A stretch of DNA of 64,000 nucleotides from Orychophragmus violaceus (taxonomy: Eukaryota > Streptophyta > Magnoliopsida > Brassicales > Brassicaceae): the NCBI GenBank assembly GCA_030180135.1, contig CM058238.1, positions 8,483,248 through 8,547,247 of the forward strand. The letters are read 5' to 3'. Every line of letters begins with the position of its first letter. The first letter of the stretch is position 1. Below, piece after piece: positions 45,831-58,986 of this stretch. The notes beneath the pieces are model-generated. The model ran no database searches. It was given only the letters and a program-made list of their open reading frames with translations, and had not been told where the DNA came from. The position numbers and the translations under genes were made by a program.

Positions 45831-48027
45831 AGAGACAAAATTCAAAAGGAGAGAAGAGAATCTCTCTCTATTCTTCTTAGATTATTATCTCTCTCTTTTC
45901 TCTCTATCTCTCTTCTTCTTTTCATCAAACTTTCATGAACTCAGGAACAAGTAAAAAGAGAAGTTTTTTTTTTGGGTGGAGACAACAAGAAGAAGCAAAA
46001 GCAGAGAGAGACGAAAGCAGCTCTAAGCTTTCTGTGTTATGTCTCTCCTCTTAGATCATGTTCATATGATTCCTTCATATACGGCCATCTCTCTCTATCT
46101 CTTTTGTTTTTTGTTTATAACTTCTCAAGAACCGATTATAAATAAATGGCCTTATTATTCAGGAAAATCATGTGTAAATCCCATGTTATTTTCAAGAAGT
46201 TCATGTTTTAACCAAACTTCTTTTTCCAAAAAAAAAAAAAATTGTACCTTTAAGGTGCTGTAGACTAAACTACTTCATTTGAGAATAGACACTACTTTAT
46301 ACTGAATCAAATTTATTTGTTCATAAAAATAGTATGCACCTAGTTTGTAGCGGATTTCTTTTATTTCTCTCTATATATAGTGTTGCGAACTAAAATACAT
46401 AAATAAAAACAAGACCAGTCGCGAACTAATCTATCTCAAGCGGTTGTTATCTTTCAAAAACTAAATGTGGAATGTGAAATTCTATTTAACTTTTGAGTTT
46501 ACAATTTGTAAAGAAGATTTGACAAAAGTCGTTTTTTTTCCTTTCTGAATGTAAACAAAATATCAAAATATGTTAAATAGTAAACGCAAACGCAATAGTC
46601 TTTGAAACAATCCGGTTCTAAATGTGGTGGGAACAGCAACAAGAATAGGAAGCTGAACAGAACAGATTTCGGAGGTCACGTTTCTATTATTGTTCTTCTT
46701 GTTCTACATTCGATCCGGACGACTCTGACCTTGAATTATATGTAAAAGTTAGTAAAAAAACACTGTTAAAGTGGAAGTAGAAGTCAGTAATTCTCGTACT
46801 TGGTTCTTATGTGTTGGTGTGATATAACATGTGCATGTGTGGTTTGTTCGTTGCGTCTAGTTTTACTCAAACAACAGAAACAATAATCATAATCATGATC
46901 GTTTGGTCACTGAAACATCACAACAAAAAGCTTTCAACAACCCAAAAAAACTACTAATCATTAAATGCATTTTTTCCCTGAGTTACTACTAAAACGATCT
47001 ACCATATTTAAAGGCTATTATATGCACTAGTTATGGCAGCCTTCACAAATTTAAAGCATCATATATGAATCCGATGAACTATTGATACACACACACACAC
47101 ATATATATAGTATGTATAACAGCTTTGATTGGGTCTTATGATTTTACAAAATAAACTGAAGCTGATCAACATTGGAAAGGGGGGACTAATTGAGTTCTAT
47201 GAAAGAAAGTCAAACCTTAATCAGATTTTTTTAAGTGTAAAAAGAGTTGTGATGTTGAGTTGTTGTAAACAAAAGGTAAGGCAAAATATAGACAAAAGGA
47301 GGGAGACATGAAACAGTGATTGTGCAATTAAAGACCAAACAAGTAGTGACCAAAACACATGTCCAAAGACCAAAAACATAATCATGTTACTTCACTAAAA
47401 GTCCATCTCACATTACCTATACTATATATTAATTAACAAGCAAATTTTGAAGCCAAATCTCCTATCTTTAATCTTAATATTTCCCATAACCATATGATAT
47501 ATCTATATACACTAATATACATTGTCACAAAAGTTAATAATAACCAAGCATCAAAGTTAGAAATATCTGAGTTTCTGCAACTAATCATATAATCATGATA
47601 TATAATTAACATATCTTAGTTATTCACCTATGATATATAATTAACATATCTTAGTCATTCACCTCTAGTCAAATATGATCCGTTTCTGAGTAAGTCATTT
47701 TATTTCATTATTATGCACATCACACATATAGTATACATAATGAGTGTGTTGGAAGTAGCATGGACAAAAGTGGTCTATAATACAACTCGCATTAACACCT
47801 TTTGCTTATCAAAACCATGATACAAAGTAAAATCATAACAATAACGAAGAATGAAAAATAAAAAAACTTCTTGGTAAGGTATCCTTATGGTGCATGATAC
47901 AATAAGCAGAATATATATAATAGTCGAGAACATATTGTTAACAACAAAAATCAAACAACAGTGGAATAACGTAAATACTAGTGATATTATTACTAAAATA
48001 TAAAAAAGAAAGATCAAATAGAATGTT
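45831..48027. other. Spacer between the CCCH gene and PUCHI
   Basis: The left part holds the CCCH 3' UTR with a TC-rich tract (about 45861-45915). Further right is AT-rich DNA with a 36-bp tandem duplication (TATATAATTAACATATCTTAG core, about 47592-47663). No gene was recognised. Confidence 0.5.
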
Positions 48028-49059
48028 CTAGTAGGGTGAGTAGAAGCATGTCGTGTCTGCAATAACATCTCCAAAAGCAGCGATAGAAGAAGAAGCAGAG
48101 AAATCTTGCGGCTCCATTATCGCGTAGTCTGCCATTGACATTGAAGCAGCAGCACCATAGTTAGTGATCATGGCAGAGAGATCACACGAACCAAACTCAT
48201 GATGATTCATCATCATCATATCACCATCATCAAAGTAACTACTACTAAACCCTCCGTACGACTCAGAATCAGTGGCCTTGCTGGCCGGAGTTGTGAAACT
48301 TGCTCCGGTTTGATCTTGGGTGGTGGTGGTTTCCGGAGGTGGTTTAAGGCAGTGGTTTGGGACAATGCAGTCCAAGTAACCCGAGTTGTTACTGGAGTTA
48401 GTTCCTTCTAACGAGAAGAAGTTGTTTTCTTCGTCTAGTGAAGAAGATAACGAACCGTTAGAAGACGAGTTTTGAGGACTAGTACCAAACGCTTGAATAT
48501 CCGCGTTTTGATGACGAACAGGCGTTTTGAAAGAAGCGGCCGGTAAGACGGTTTGGGGGAGAGTATGTTTAGGTTGCTGATGGGGATGATAGTTTTGATA
48601 ATGAGGATGGTGATCTATGACAAACTGAGGAGACGAGTTTGGTAAGAAAGATTGGTTATTATTGTAAGGAGAGACGATGAGAGAGTGAAGATTAGGGTTT
48701 GTGAGGATGGTGTGAACATCAGTTGGAGTGTAGACGAAGTTAGTTCGAGCTTGAGTGCCTCTCATCGAAAGAGCTGCTCTATCGTAGGCAAGAGCGGCTT
48801 CATGAGCAGTGTCGAACGTTCCGAGCCAGTGACGTTCTTTGGTGGTTGGATCTCTAATCTCGGCAGCGTAACGACCCCATGGACGTCTCCTGACTCCTAG
48901 GAATCTCCCTGGCTCTGCTTGCTTTGATCTCCGGCCTCGTCTCTCGCCGGTTGTGGTGGCTGTGGTGTTGGTTGTGTTTTGGTGGATTAGAGCGAAACCC
49001 ATTTGAGTTTGCGATGTTTCAAAGGGTTTATTTTGATCTAGGGTTTTGGAGGTTGACAT
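48028..49059 (-). CDS. PUCHI: AP2/ERF transcription factor PUCHI
   Basis: The single-exon 343-residue protein has one AP2/ERF DNA-binding domain at about residues 51-110, with GRFLGVRRRPWGRYAAEIRD, WLGTF and AYDRAALSMRG. The preceding RRGRRSKQAEP resembles a nuclear localisation signal. The remainder is Ser/Asn/Gln/His-rich and ends TTCFYSPY. Arabidopsis PUCHI (ERF086, At5g18560) controls lateral root primordium patterning and floral meristem identity in the nucleus. Assignment rests on the flanks of the AP2 domain, the C-terminus and the position between the CCCH gene and OBGC. The length is about that of the Arabidopsis protein. The start ATG at 49057-49059 is the first in frame. Confidence 0.9.
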   Translation of the reverse strand: MSTSKTLDQNKPFETSQTQMGFALIHQNTTNTTATTTGERRGRRSKQAEPGRFLGVRRRPWGRYAAEIRDPTTKERHWLGTFDTAHEAALAYDRAALSMRGTQARTNFVYTPTDVHTILTNPNLHSLIVSPYNNNQSFLPNSSPQFVIDHHPHYQNYHPHQQPKHTLPQTVLPAASFKTPVRHQNADIQAFGTSPQNSSSNGSLSSSLDEENNFFSLEGTNSSNNSGYLDCIVPNHCLKPPPETTTTQDQTGASFTTPASKATDSESYGGFSSSYFDDGDMMMMNHHEFGSCDLSAMITNYGAAASMSMADYAIMEPQDFSASSSIAAFGDVIADTTCFYSPY

Positions 49060-49885
49060 GATGATGAAGAAATGGGTTTTCCAAAAGGAGGTTTCTTTTA
49101 GGGTTTTGGTTAAAGATGTGTAAAGATGAGTAGGGTTTTTTGGTTGCTTTGCTTCTGTCTAAAGATGATGAGTGTTGTTTGGGAATGGAAGTGAAGTGCT
49201 GTTATAAATAGAGAGGCATTGAGCTTGATAGAGAGAAGATAGAGAGACTTCACTTTAGATTCAACTGCTTTTAGTAGGCCATCTTCTGTTTCTTTTATTT
49301 GTTTTATATATCTTCTCCGAAGATATTATATTTAGGCTTCCGCGACAGAAATAAATTAAACGTCGGCACATTAGTTGGATTTTATAAGATTTTATATGGC
49401 TTAATCAGAAAGTAAATTAAGACCGATATTAAATAGCTTAATTGGCTGTTTTTAATTTGTTTTCTGGCCATTGCTATTCACCGGTTAGAGTCTTGATTTT
49501 TACTGTATGTATACAGTGTGTGTATATATGTATGCACTATATGGATTGCTACTAATGAAAGCCTAAGAAGGAGGCCAAGAATCATTGGAACTACTGCAAA
49601 ATCTGGAATGTCACAGTAATTAACCAATTTTGATTTAGAACAAGAAATTAATATATACAGCTGAATTATAAATTATATTGGTAACAGTATATATTTTGAT
49701 TATGATGTATATACATCATGCTATTTAGATATTTTATTTCAAAGGGATCAAGCTAATCCATAATCTGCTTAGTGGTCACGTGCAATATGCATAATAACCC
49801 TACATACCATAGCCTAAAGGTCAAGGGTCTACGTGAAAAAGACGATAATTCTCAAAGATTAAATCCCCTATCAAATTATTATAAT

Positions 49886-49921
<36 letters not shown>

Positions 49922-51088
49922 ATTTTTAGGTGACATGCATTGCTGATTACAATTAGGGTGTCTAGTAAATTCGTATGTACTGAGGTAGACTCATGAATTT
50001 TATTTTCTATATCAACTTGAATATATTTCAAAACCAGTAAGCTTTAATTTTCTCCCAATACGGTTTACTATAAACAAAATATTACAACCGATAAACAAGC
50101 GAAATGAGACTTCGAGTTTTTTCCTATCATATTTTGATTTGATTTAGTTTAGTTAAATACAAGTATAACTTAATTGTAGAAGCCCCTGATCAAATCACAT
50201 GGTTACCACCCGCATTTCAAGCGAAAATAGAATTGAGAATATATTTATTTTTGTCATCTAGTAATGATTTTGAAAAGCGTAAATAGAAATGAGAATAGGT
50301 TTATTTTTGTCATCTAGTAATGATATTTTCAATGGGAGTGGTTAAAGAAAGACACGATGAACCAAACACAAGTTAAAATGCTTAGAAATTACGTATAAAT
50401 TTTGGTTTAAAATTTAATATCTCAGTGGACAATATTGTATTGATGTCCTTAATTATATGCAAACAAACACAAGTCAACAACAATCTTAGTCTCTTTGTGT
50501 TTGTAGTTTTCTAGGATTAACATGAGCTTCGGGTTGTTATTTGTCAGATGTGATTGCACTAAGAAATTATTAAGGTCTTACCCGACAAACAATTATATAT
50601 GATGAAATTAAGAAAATTGTTCATAGTCAACACGACTTTAAACTTGAGAGTTAAAAAGTAGTTGATTATTCAAAAATGACTATGAGCTAACAATGAACTC
50701 TGGTTTAAGATTAGAGACTATATTATTAAACTTACGAAATGAGCAAGAACACTTATGTTTGAATCGTTGTGGATTTAAATACATTTAAATTTTGTTTGGA
50801 GTTACAAATTGAAAAGAACTAGAAATATAACATAATATGACATCTGTTGGGTTTTAACCATGAACTCTGAACCATATTAGTATGAGCCTAACTCACATCC
50901 AAAAGCTAGTTTTTTGTGTGAGTTAGGCTTACACTAATAAAGGACAAACATATATTTTTGGCGTGACAAGCTTTGATCTGTATATGTTTTGGTAAATATC
51001 GATTGTTTTTTTGTAGATGTTCGATGGTATCCAACGGCTAAAATGCTGATATTTTGCGAATATGAATAAGCTAATATTTTGGGTGTAA
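49060..51088. other. PUCHI upstream region
   Basis: About 2 kb of non-coding DNA lies upstream of PUCHI and presumably contains its promoter. TATAAATA at 49203-49210 (minus-strand TATTTATA) about 145 bp upstream of the ATG is a possible TATA box. The region also has an AT microsatellite (about 49889-49917) and a short tandem duplication around 50223-50331. A perfect-looking hairpin at 50876 is listed separately. Confidence 0.45.
50876..50938. repeat. Short inverted repeat (23-bp arms)
   Basis: The arms ATTAGTATGAGCCTAACTCA and its near complement GTGAGTTAGGCTTACACTAAT pair at about 20 of 23 positions around a 17-base loop. It may be a piece of an LTR, a MITE or a small-RNA-like hairpin. Confidence 0.6.
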
Positions 51089-51097
51089 AGAATATCT

Positions 51098-52723
51098 GGG
51101 AATAATTGGATCCAATGTATCTTATTTATAAAGTAATAACAATTTTGTATATTTCTAAAAGTTTTTGTAATTGTGTATCTTTTTTTGTGGGTGGTTAATG
51201 ACCATTTAGCCTTAGTTTTTGTCTTCTAGTTATAGATAATTAATTAGATAACCTATCCACAATTCACCCCTCTATTCATCCGATTTTTTTTTATTTTTGT
51301 TAATTATTTTCTTTTCTCTTACTTTCTCTTTCTTACTTTTAGAGTTATTTTTTACCCCCCATATTTTTCACGGTGGATAGGATAAGGTAGATGATGATTC
51401 CAACAATATAGACCGTCGGAATGAAGATAAAATAGGTCGATGTACCGGAATTCAAAAAAAAAATCGGACATAATACGGAATTTGCGAATGGATAGTTTAG
51501 AGTGATGTCCACAACATTCATCCATGTGGATACTTATGATGAACAAGATGCTTAACAAGATGATTTAACATAAATGATGATTGACAAGATGGTATAACAT
51601 ATGATTATTCGTGGACACAAAAGTATGTTGGACGGACAAGATGCGTAACAAGATGGTTTAACATGAATGATGATGGACAAGATGCTTAACAAGATTGTAT
51701 AACATATGATTATTCGTGGACACAAAATTATGTTGGACGATCACATCTCATGCTTAACAAGTGGTTTAACATATGATGGACAAGATGCTTAACAAGATGC
51801 TTACTATTGGTAAACGCTTATGATGGACAATAGTTAACAAGATGCTTACCATAGGGTACAAAAGTATTTGTGATCCGTGGATACAAAAGTATGTTGGATC
51901 GATTACTCGTGGACACTACCACGGTTATATCTCATGATAAACGCTTATGATGGACAATAGGATAGTCAAGAGATCACAATTAAATTGTGATTCGTGGACA
52001 CAGTATTTTGGTTCGATTATTCGTGGACACTACCATAATTTATACCACATGCTAAACACTTATGATAGACAATAGTTAACAAGATGCTTACCATGGGGTA
52101 CAAAAGTATTTGTGATCCGTGGATACAAAAGTATGTTGGATCGATTACTCGTGGACACTACCACGGTTATATCACATGATAAACGCTTATGATGGACAAT
52201 AGGATAGTCAAGAGATCACATAATTGTGATTCGTGGACACAAAGTATTTTGGTTCGATTATTCGTGGACACTACCATAATTTATACCACATGCTAAACAC
52301 TTATGATGGACAATAAATGTATGTGGTAGTATCCACGTGGATAAATATTGTGGACATTTACTCATAACTATCCATGCGCAGAGGATTTTTTTTTTAAGTC
52401 CAAATTTTTTTTTTTAGATTTCCGATAGATCGATCGATTCTCTCTCCATTTCGGTGATATAAATGGCCGAAAATCTTATATATTGAATCCTATCCACCAT
52501 TCAAAAAACAAAGGGTGAAAAAATGTAAAAGTAAGAGAGAGAATGGAAATGAAAAGAAAAGAAAAAAAGAAAAACAAAAAAGGAGAGGTTAATTTTCGGT
52601 GGGGATAAAATTGTCTTTTTACTTGTGGGTCTTACAAAAAAAGATACATGAATGCAAAAAAATTTGGAAAGATACAAAATTGAAGTAAAAAAGATAAAAA
52701 AATACAGTGAGTGCAATTCACCC
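51098..52723. mobile_element. Mutator-like non-autonomous element, copy 2
   Basis: The right end GTGCAATTCACCC and left end GGGAATAATTGGATCC match, in inverted orientation, the ends of the copy at 9660-11094. Flanking 9-mers AGAATATCT (51089-51097) and AGAATATAT (52724-52732) agree at 8 of 9 positions, a decayed target duplication. The arms and interior are homologous to copy 1. The 1626-bp length is partly due to an internal 242-bp tandem duplication. No transposase is encoded. Confidence 0.82.
51829..52312. repeat. 242-bp tandem duplication inside Mutator-like copy 2
   Basis: The block starting AATAGTTAACAAGATGCTTA at 51829 recurs at 52071, with near-identical sequence through TTTGGTTCGATTATTCGTGG and beyond. 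Shorter TGGACAAGATGCTTAACAAG repeats surround it. Confidence 0.85.
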
Positions 52724-52732
52724 AGAATATAT

Positions 52733-55700
52733 GTCTTGTATACATTTAACATTCTATTAATGGGACCCGGCTTGAAGAAAAAGAACTGATAGTCAATGGG
52801 AAGTTGGGAAAGCTCAAAAGGAATTGTAAAGCAAAGTTGGATCAAAACTGGCCAAACAAGAGCAACAAGGTAGGCCACTTCTTTGAGTTTAGTAAAAACC
52901 TAATAAACTAGTTGATGGTAGTTCAGTAGTTATCATTCACTGAGTTTATGCCACATATTGATTCCCACTAGACTTATTTTCCTTTTTTGTTGTGGATTTC
53001 ACAAGTATTAATTGAGGTTTTGGTTTGAAATCTCTAGTTGTAATAAGAAAATATTTAACTAGGATTTTAAACAGATATTAAAATACATACTATCTGAAAA
53101 TATGTTTGCACGTTTATTTCATTTTACAGTGATTACAAAAAATTATATACAGATGTATCACACTATAAAGAAAACATTTGATTTGGATCAACAATGTACC
53201 ACGTTTTACAAGTAAACTTAACACCAATTTTGTATTATGAATTATGTTTCTAGTTCTCTAAAACGAGATACAATAGGATAATCTTGATTTATTCTTTGGA
53301 AATCAGATTTGCTTTTTAAGAGATGACTACATATCTAATTTACATTCTGAAACATTTTGGGTCAAAATACCGCACTTAGTACGAAGTATGAAAGATCGAG
53401 TAGATTATTGCAGAACTTTTTCACTAAAACAATCAAAACTAGAAAACGATCGAAAAGGATGGAAAATCAAGCTTAAAATGACGGGAGTAAGCAGAAAAGT
53501 TCATTGTAGACTGATACTATGTTGGTAAAAGAGGAAAAGAGAGAACAAAATAGAAAGTTTGTTAAAATATTAGTCTCATCTTATTCAATAATAAAATACA
53601 TGTACAAATAGTTATACACAAATTAGTCGGTGTAAGGAGATGATACGTTGATTTACAGTTAGGACTAAAATTCAAATCTGCACCTCTAGCGGATATGATG
53701 CGTATAAAGGGTTTTCACGTGGTTTTTTCGGATCCAAGAATTAGTCGGTATAGAAGAGATGATGCTTTGGTCTATAGTTAGGACTTGGGACTAAAAATCA
53801 GAACCTGCGTCACTATAATTTCAGTCAGATTACGTGAGTTATTAGAAAAAAATGCAAACCAATAAAGCAATTGGTAAGTGATAAAATTCTTATCCAAATT
53901 GTCTAAAAGTCAAACTCTACTATATAAAAGATTATATGTGTTATATTATTCGTTTTGCAATTCACCTAAGATTGATTCCTAATGAACAAAATACAGTATT
54001 ACGTCTTACCAAGGTTTCTATTTTGATATTTCATAATATTTTTACCTGGAAGAAGTGTTGTAAGCCATAAGATTAGCCAAATTCTCAATTGTTTTTTCTC
54101 TTCTATGTTGTCATAGAAACTAAAATCATATTGAATGAACATTTCCTTACGGTGCAAAAGTGTGATATACTCCCTTGTATTAAGGCTTGGAAATGTGAAT
54201 TGTTGGTAAGCTTTTTTGCACATTGCTAAATGGCATTGGGAATGAAAAATATATTCTTTTTCTTATAAAAATGAGTCAAAAGTCAAAACTAATAATATTA
54301 TATATGGTTCTATACATTTTTAGCTCTTTTAACATTTTATCTTTGACTAATACAACAGTAATATAACCGTGGTCGGACCACGATAACCACAGTCACTTTC
54401 TTCTGGTGCAGAATATTATGTGCGCCAGAAAAAATTAACACCAATGATATTTAGTTTTATAAAAATAAAGTTTTCATGCATATTATGTAGGCAAATTATT
54501 AAGCCGAGTTCAATCAAAGAATAGCATATAGCTAAACAATCTTTATAGCAGGGAATGTTTTGTATTATATAACTCTTAAGAATATATCTTTCCTGTTTTA
54601 AGATATAAAATGATAAAAAAAAATTATTTTTGACAAAATTGGTCAATACAATTTAAAATGATAAATACAATTGGTTATACGTTTTGACAAAATTAAATTT
54701 TGTCTAAAATATAAAATATTTATATTTTAAAAACATATTAATTTCTAAAATATCTTATATTTTGAAATGGAAAGTTTATTAAAGAACTTTTTTTTTATTT
54801 CAGCAAAAAATGCACCAAGTTGTAAAATGCAATGATTATATTGAAGTAATAAATGCTTAATCTGGTGTATTTATTAATAATGTTTCATCCCTTTTAAAAT
54901 TTTGGTTAGAGACAAATTTAAACTATAGAAGAATCTGACGACCCTTGACTCATCCACTCATATTTTGAACTTCATGTGGGACTAGCCTTCTATTTGACTA
55001 TTAGTTTGAACTTCATGTGAGAATTAACTTATATAATTATCAAGGGTCATTGCGCATAAGGTAATGAGAGTACAAAAACACTTTCGCATTAATTAAATGG
55101 TTATAGTTTGATAGTTTTGTTATGATGATGCACGAGATAGATGTTTACTAATAAGTGTATAAATTTGATTAATATTGACTTCATGTAGTGGTTGAAAGAT
55201 TCAAAGTTCATCTTTATTTTCCCTCAAAAACTTGGAGAAACCAAACAACACTATTCTTTTTTTTATTGAGGTATTCTGAATCGAGGAGCTTAAACTAATT
55301 TTTCAAAGAAAATGCAGTTCATGAATATATTCTTTTTTCAATATTCAAATGGGTAGAAAGTAAAGACACATATTCATCTAGCTATCTGAAATAAATATGT
55401 GTTAATTTCATATAGTAAGAAAATCGAACCTATAACGTAGTAGCGTCCAAAGTCCGTCTCCTACTATTTAAGTACAAGCGTTCGGACAACCAAACAACAC
55501 TCTTGTGTTTATAAAATAGGGTAAGTAATTAATATAACATATGAATGATATGACAAATACGTATTTTTGGAATTTTATCTCCGGTTATATCCAGTTTTGT
55601 ATTTGGCATTTGATCTTTGATGTGAATATATTTTTTTTAGACGAGAAAGAAAAAAAAACCTAATTGGCAATGTGCACGATATTGGGATTGCACTATTGAT

Positions 55701-56471
55701 CACTTTTGGGTGAAATCTTTTAGTCAAGTTCCATGTGATCGAGGCTTTCTTGGGTTTAGGAATGGAGAATTTCTTCACATTTCTCAAAAAAAAGAAGGCA
55801 AAGAAAAGCACAAAAAGTTTTGAACAGCTATTGAAAAGCCAAAACTTTTTCTTATGAAATTTATTTATTTTTGTTTGTGTTTAAAATTTATTTTTGTGTC
55901 AAAAGGACATCCTGGATTTAAGGGTAAAGGTTGTCTTAGAACAAACTTGGACTTTGACGAGAGTCCAGACAGTGTGACCGAAAAAGCCAAGTGGGGACGT
56001 CACTATTAGTTTGCCATGTCTCCGATGATATAAGGTCATGAAGATACAAATGTGTATCGTTTATTCATAATGTTGATTAAAAAGTTGATTCAGCAGCACA
56101 TCCAGCTTGTGAAAATTAATTAAAGTGATGTTTCCAAAACTAACCATTCGTGCAAATTTATGAATATACCATCTAGATATTTTTGTTTGGCTTCAATATT
56201 TTGCTCAGAAATCAGAGGATGGTACTCTTTTACCACACTCGTGTACAGTAATTTAATAAACATGCTTCTAGAATTCAGGTAATTAACTAGAAAGTTATAA
56301 GCTCCGATCCTTTTGTTTACTATTTAGTATTTAAATTAAAGTGGGGGTGATCAAACACACTCGTGGCATCTAGTGCGACGTAATACATCATAATTATTTC
56401 CTAAATTATGTTCGTGCTCTCCATGTGCCTTTTAGTCTCCATCTCTCTATACACACATACACACATATATT
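52733..56471. other. Non-coding AT-rich spacer
   Basis: No gene was recognised. An imperfect direct repeat with the core TTAGTCGGT(G/A)TA lies at 53621 and 53739, about 118 bp apart. ORFs are short and without domains. Confidence 0.5.
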
Positions 56472-56778
56472 GGCTAATTGCGTTTATTTTTTTTTTGTCA
56501 ATATTTGTTTTATAGATGGCCATTGCAAGGCCTTAGCCAGTTTTTAGAAAATACAACCGGCCAGAGGATGGACCAAAAAAAATTACCAACATCCAATAGA
56601 CCAAACCAAAAAGGTTGCTAAAGTAGCAAAAATAAGCAGAGAACATCAATGAGAGGTTTCATTTCTCTCACGAGCGAAAAACCTCGCGAGCTACCAAAGG
56701 TGGCCAGCCGCTATGTAGGATCCAAAGCGACCATCAAGAGTGACTGTATTCGCTATGAGAGAAGGCTAATTGCGTTTA
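56472..56778 (-). mobile_element. Poly(A)-tailed retroposon, 277 bp, with 15-bp target duplication
   Basis: A perfect 15-bp direct repeat GGCTAATTGCGTTTA (56472-56486 and 56764-56778) flanks a 277-bp insertion. On the minus strand the insertion ends CAAATATTGAC plus A10. It is either a SINE or a 5'-truncated LINE 3' end; I see no convincing pol III box B, so the second is favoured. Its TTGAC-poly(A) terminus matches the tails of the ultra-short insertions elsewhere in the window. Confidence 0.82.
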
Positions 56779-56905
56779 TGTTTGACATTATCCTATTTAG
56801 GTATTTAATTTGAAATATCCATCTATGAATTTTTTTGAATTTGAGGAACAAAATTAAAGAAACTATTTTTTCTTCTTAAAGTGTTTCATTAGTTGCAATT
56901 GAAAG

Positions 56906-56943
<38 letters not shown>

Positions 56944-58488
56944 ATATTTCAATACTGTGCTGAAAATAGTTTAAGGTTTAAAATTTATTTCAGGATGATT
57001 AGAATTTAGAATATAAGTTTTAAATATGTAGTATTTTATTTATTTTTAAATACAAAATAAAATATTATTATGTTTTGAAAAAACATCTCATGTATTTGAT
57101 ATAAGATGAAGTATTATTTTTATATAACAATTTTAATTGTTTAGAAAACTGTCAAACATGGATGAATTCGTAAACGCACAAAAAGTGATTAACTTAATTA
57201 CTATATAGTCCTTCTGTTTTTACATACAAGGGATTTTAGAGATTTAGTTTTGTTTTTTTAATATAAAGGGTTTTGTAATTTTTACGTAGAATTAAATGTA
57301 ATATTTTTAGTGATTGGTTAAATTTATTTTAAGTGCTTTAAATGCAACTATTAGTATTATTTTATTTTGGTATGATTGGTTGAATTTAATTATATTAAAT
57401 TAAAATAACAGTTTTAAAATAATAATAATTGAATTTTAATCTTTGTGTTTTTAAGCAAAATCCCTTATATAAAAAAACAGAGGGAGTAGTTGTTATTAAT
57501 ATAGTGTTACATTCTTAACATTGTGATCCAATAATAAGTTTAGATGGTAAATTCACCCTAAATTAAGTATTACAAATATATGTCCGAGAGTTGAAACACA
57601 CGGGACCAAACAAGGCAACATTATAAACCAAACACACCAATGACCAATGATAAGTAGACACATAAGCTAGAAAGAAGCCCCACCGAACCTAGTATGCGCA
57701 TACTATGTGGGACACTGTCGACGACACGTAAGATACTGTTGCCGCACGAGACAACGAGGAAACAAAGTAACCGTGGGACCTACTAACTAATCGAATTCTT
57801 TGCTTACGTGTCGTGATCTGAGCGATGGAGATTAAAGTTTGCGACGTGTGTTGTCTGATGGGCTGTACGGCTAGGATTTTCCACTTAACGGAGAGAGAAG
57901 TGATTGTCTGCATGACGTGTGTGGTCAAAAAGAAGATCTCTCTCGTACGTACCGTCTGATATTGGATTGGACGGCTGATAATCAACTGTGAGTGATATCT
58001 TGTCAATTCTTTTTTAGACCATAACCCTCCTCCCCGTTTCTTCTCTTCCTGTTTTTTATATACCGGGAAAAACCAATCCGGTTTGTTTAACCTACTCCCA
58101 ATCGACACTTGCATATTTCCAGTAATTGTTTTGTGATCCAAATATTGGGCTCCATTGGTAACATTTCCAGTAATTTCTATAGCTTTAGAAATTAGACGGT
58201 AGATTTTGGTTGCAACTTTATAAAATGAAATCACGATTTATAAATATTAATAATATGTTTATAGATTAATAGTTTATTTTATATACTCAGAATTTTGGTT
58301 GTAAATTAGTATATAGGCTTATTCTATATTTTTTGATTAATTTTATATATTGAAAAATGGAAAAAATTGCAACATAAAAAATAGAAGCAAAATTTATAAT
58401 ACACATATTATATTTATATGTCATATATATTGTATATTGCAACTGAAAATTATATATTATCGTGCATAGCATACTATATTTTAAAGAG

Positions 58489-58548
<60 letters not shown>

Positions 58549-58986
58549 CCTGAGAAACAAACGTAAGAAATCAATATGAAATATGACAGTACTAAAAAGA
58601 GTGCTTTAGAAATTTATTTTTCTAAAGCCACAAATTTTTTTTAATAAAAAAGTAAGTAAGGGATGTGATTTTTAAAAAGTAAAGCAAAGCTTAATTGGTT
58701 CATATATAATGCTGTAGAGAGAAATAAAGATGTGGAGAGCATTCACAGTTCCCACCAATCATCCAAACACAATTGTACAAAAACACATGCAAACATTTGG
58801 ATTTTTTTTTTGTAAAGTATGAAAGATGATAGAACGGGTCAAATACAGAATATGTCACTTATGGTTGTGAGGCCTAATTTTTTATTTGTTGAGTAATAAT
58901 TTAATTGAACCGAGAAGACAATTGAATGAGTAATATTGGTTAACTTAACAACCATAATCAAATTTTTATATGGATTACTACGTAGA
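56779..58986. other. Spacer with AT microsatellites
   Basis: The spacer has AT tracts at about 56911-56940 and 58492-58545. A less AT-rich block at 57640-58100 has plausible short minus-strand ORFs (57689-58234) but no recognisable domain and no family resemblance, so no gene is called. Confidence 0.45.

Noticed and set aside
53621..53810. Possible LTR pair
   Set aside because: Only a short imperfect direct repeat about 118 bp apart, with no primer site, purine tract or target duplication.
57689..58234. 181-residue minus-strand ORF
   Set aside because: No domain, no family resemblance and no plausible splice structure; kept only as a remark on the spacer.
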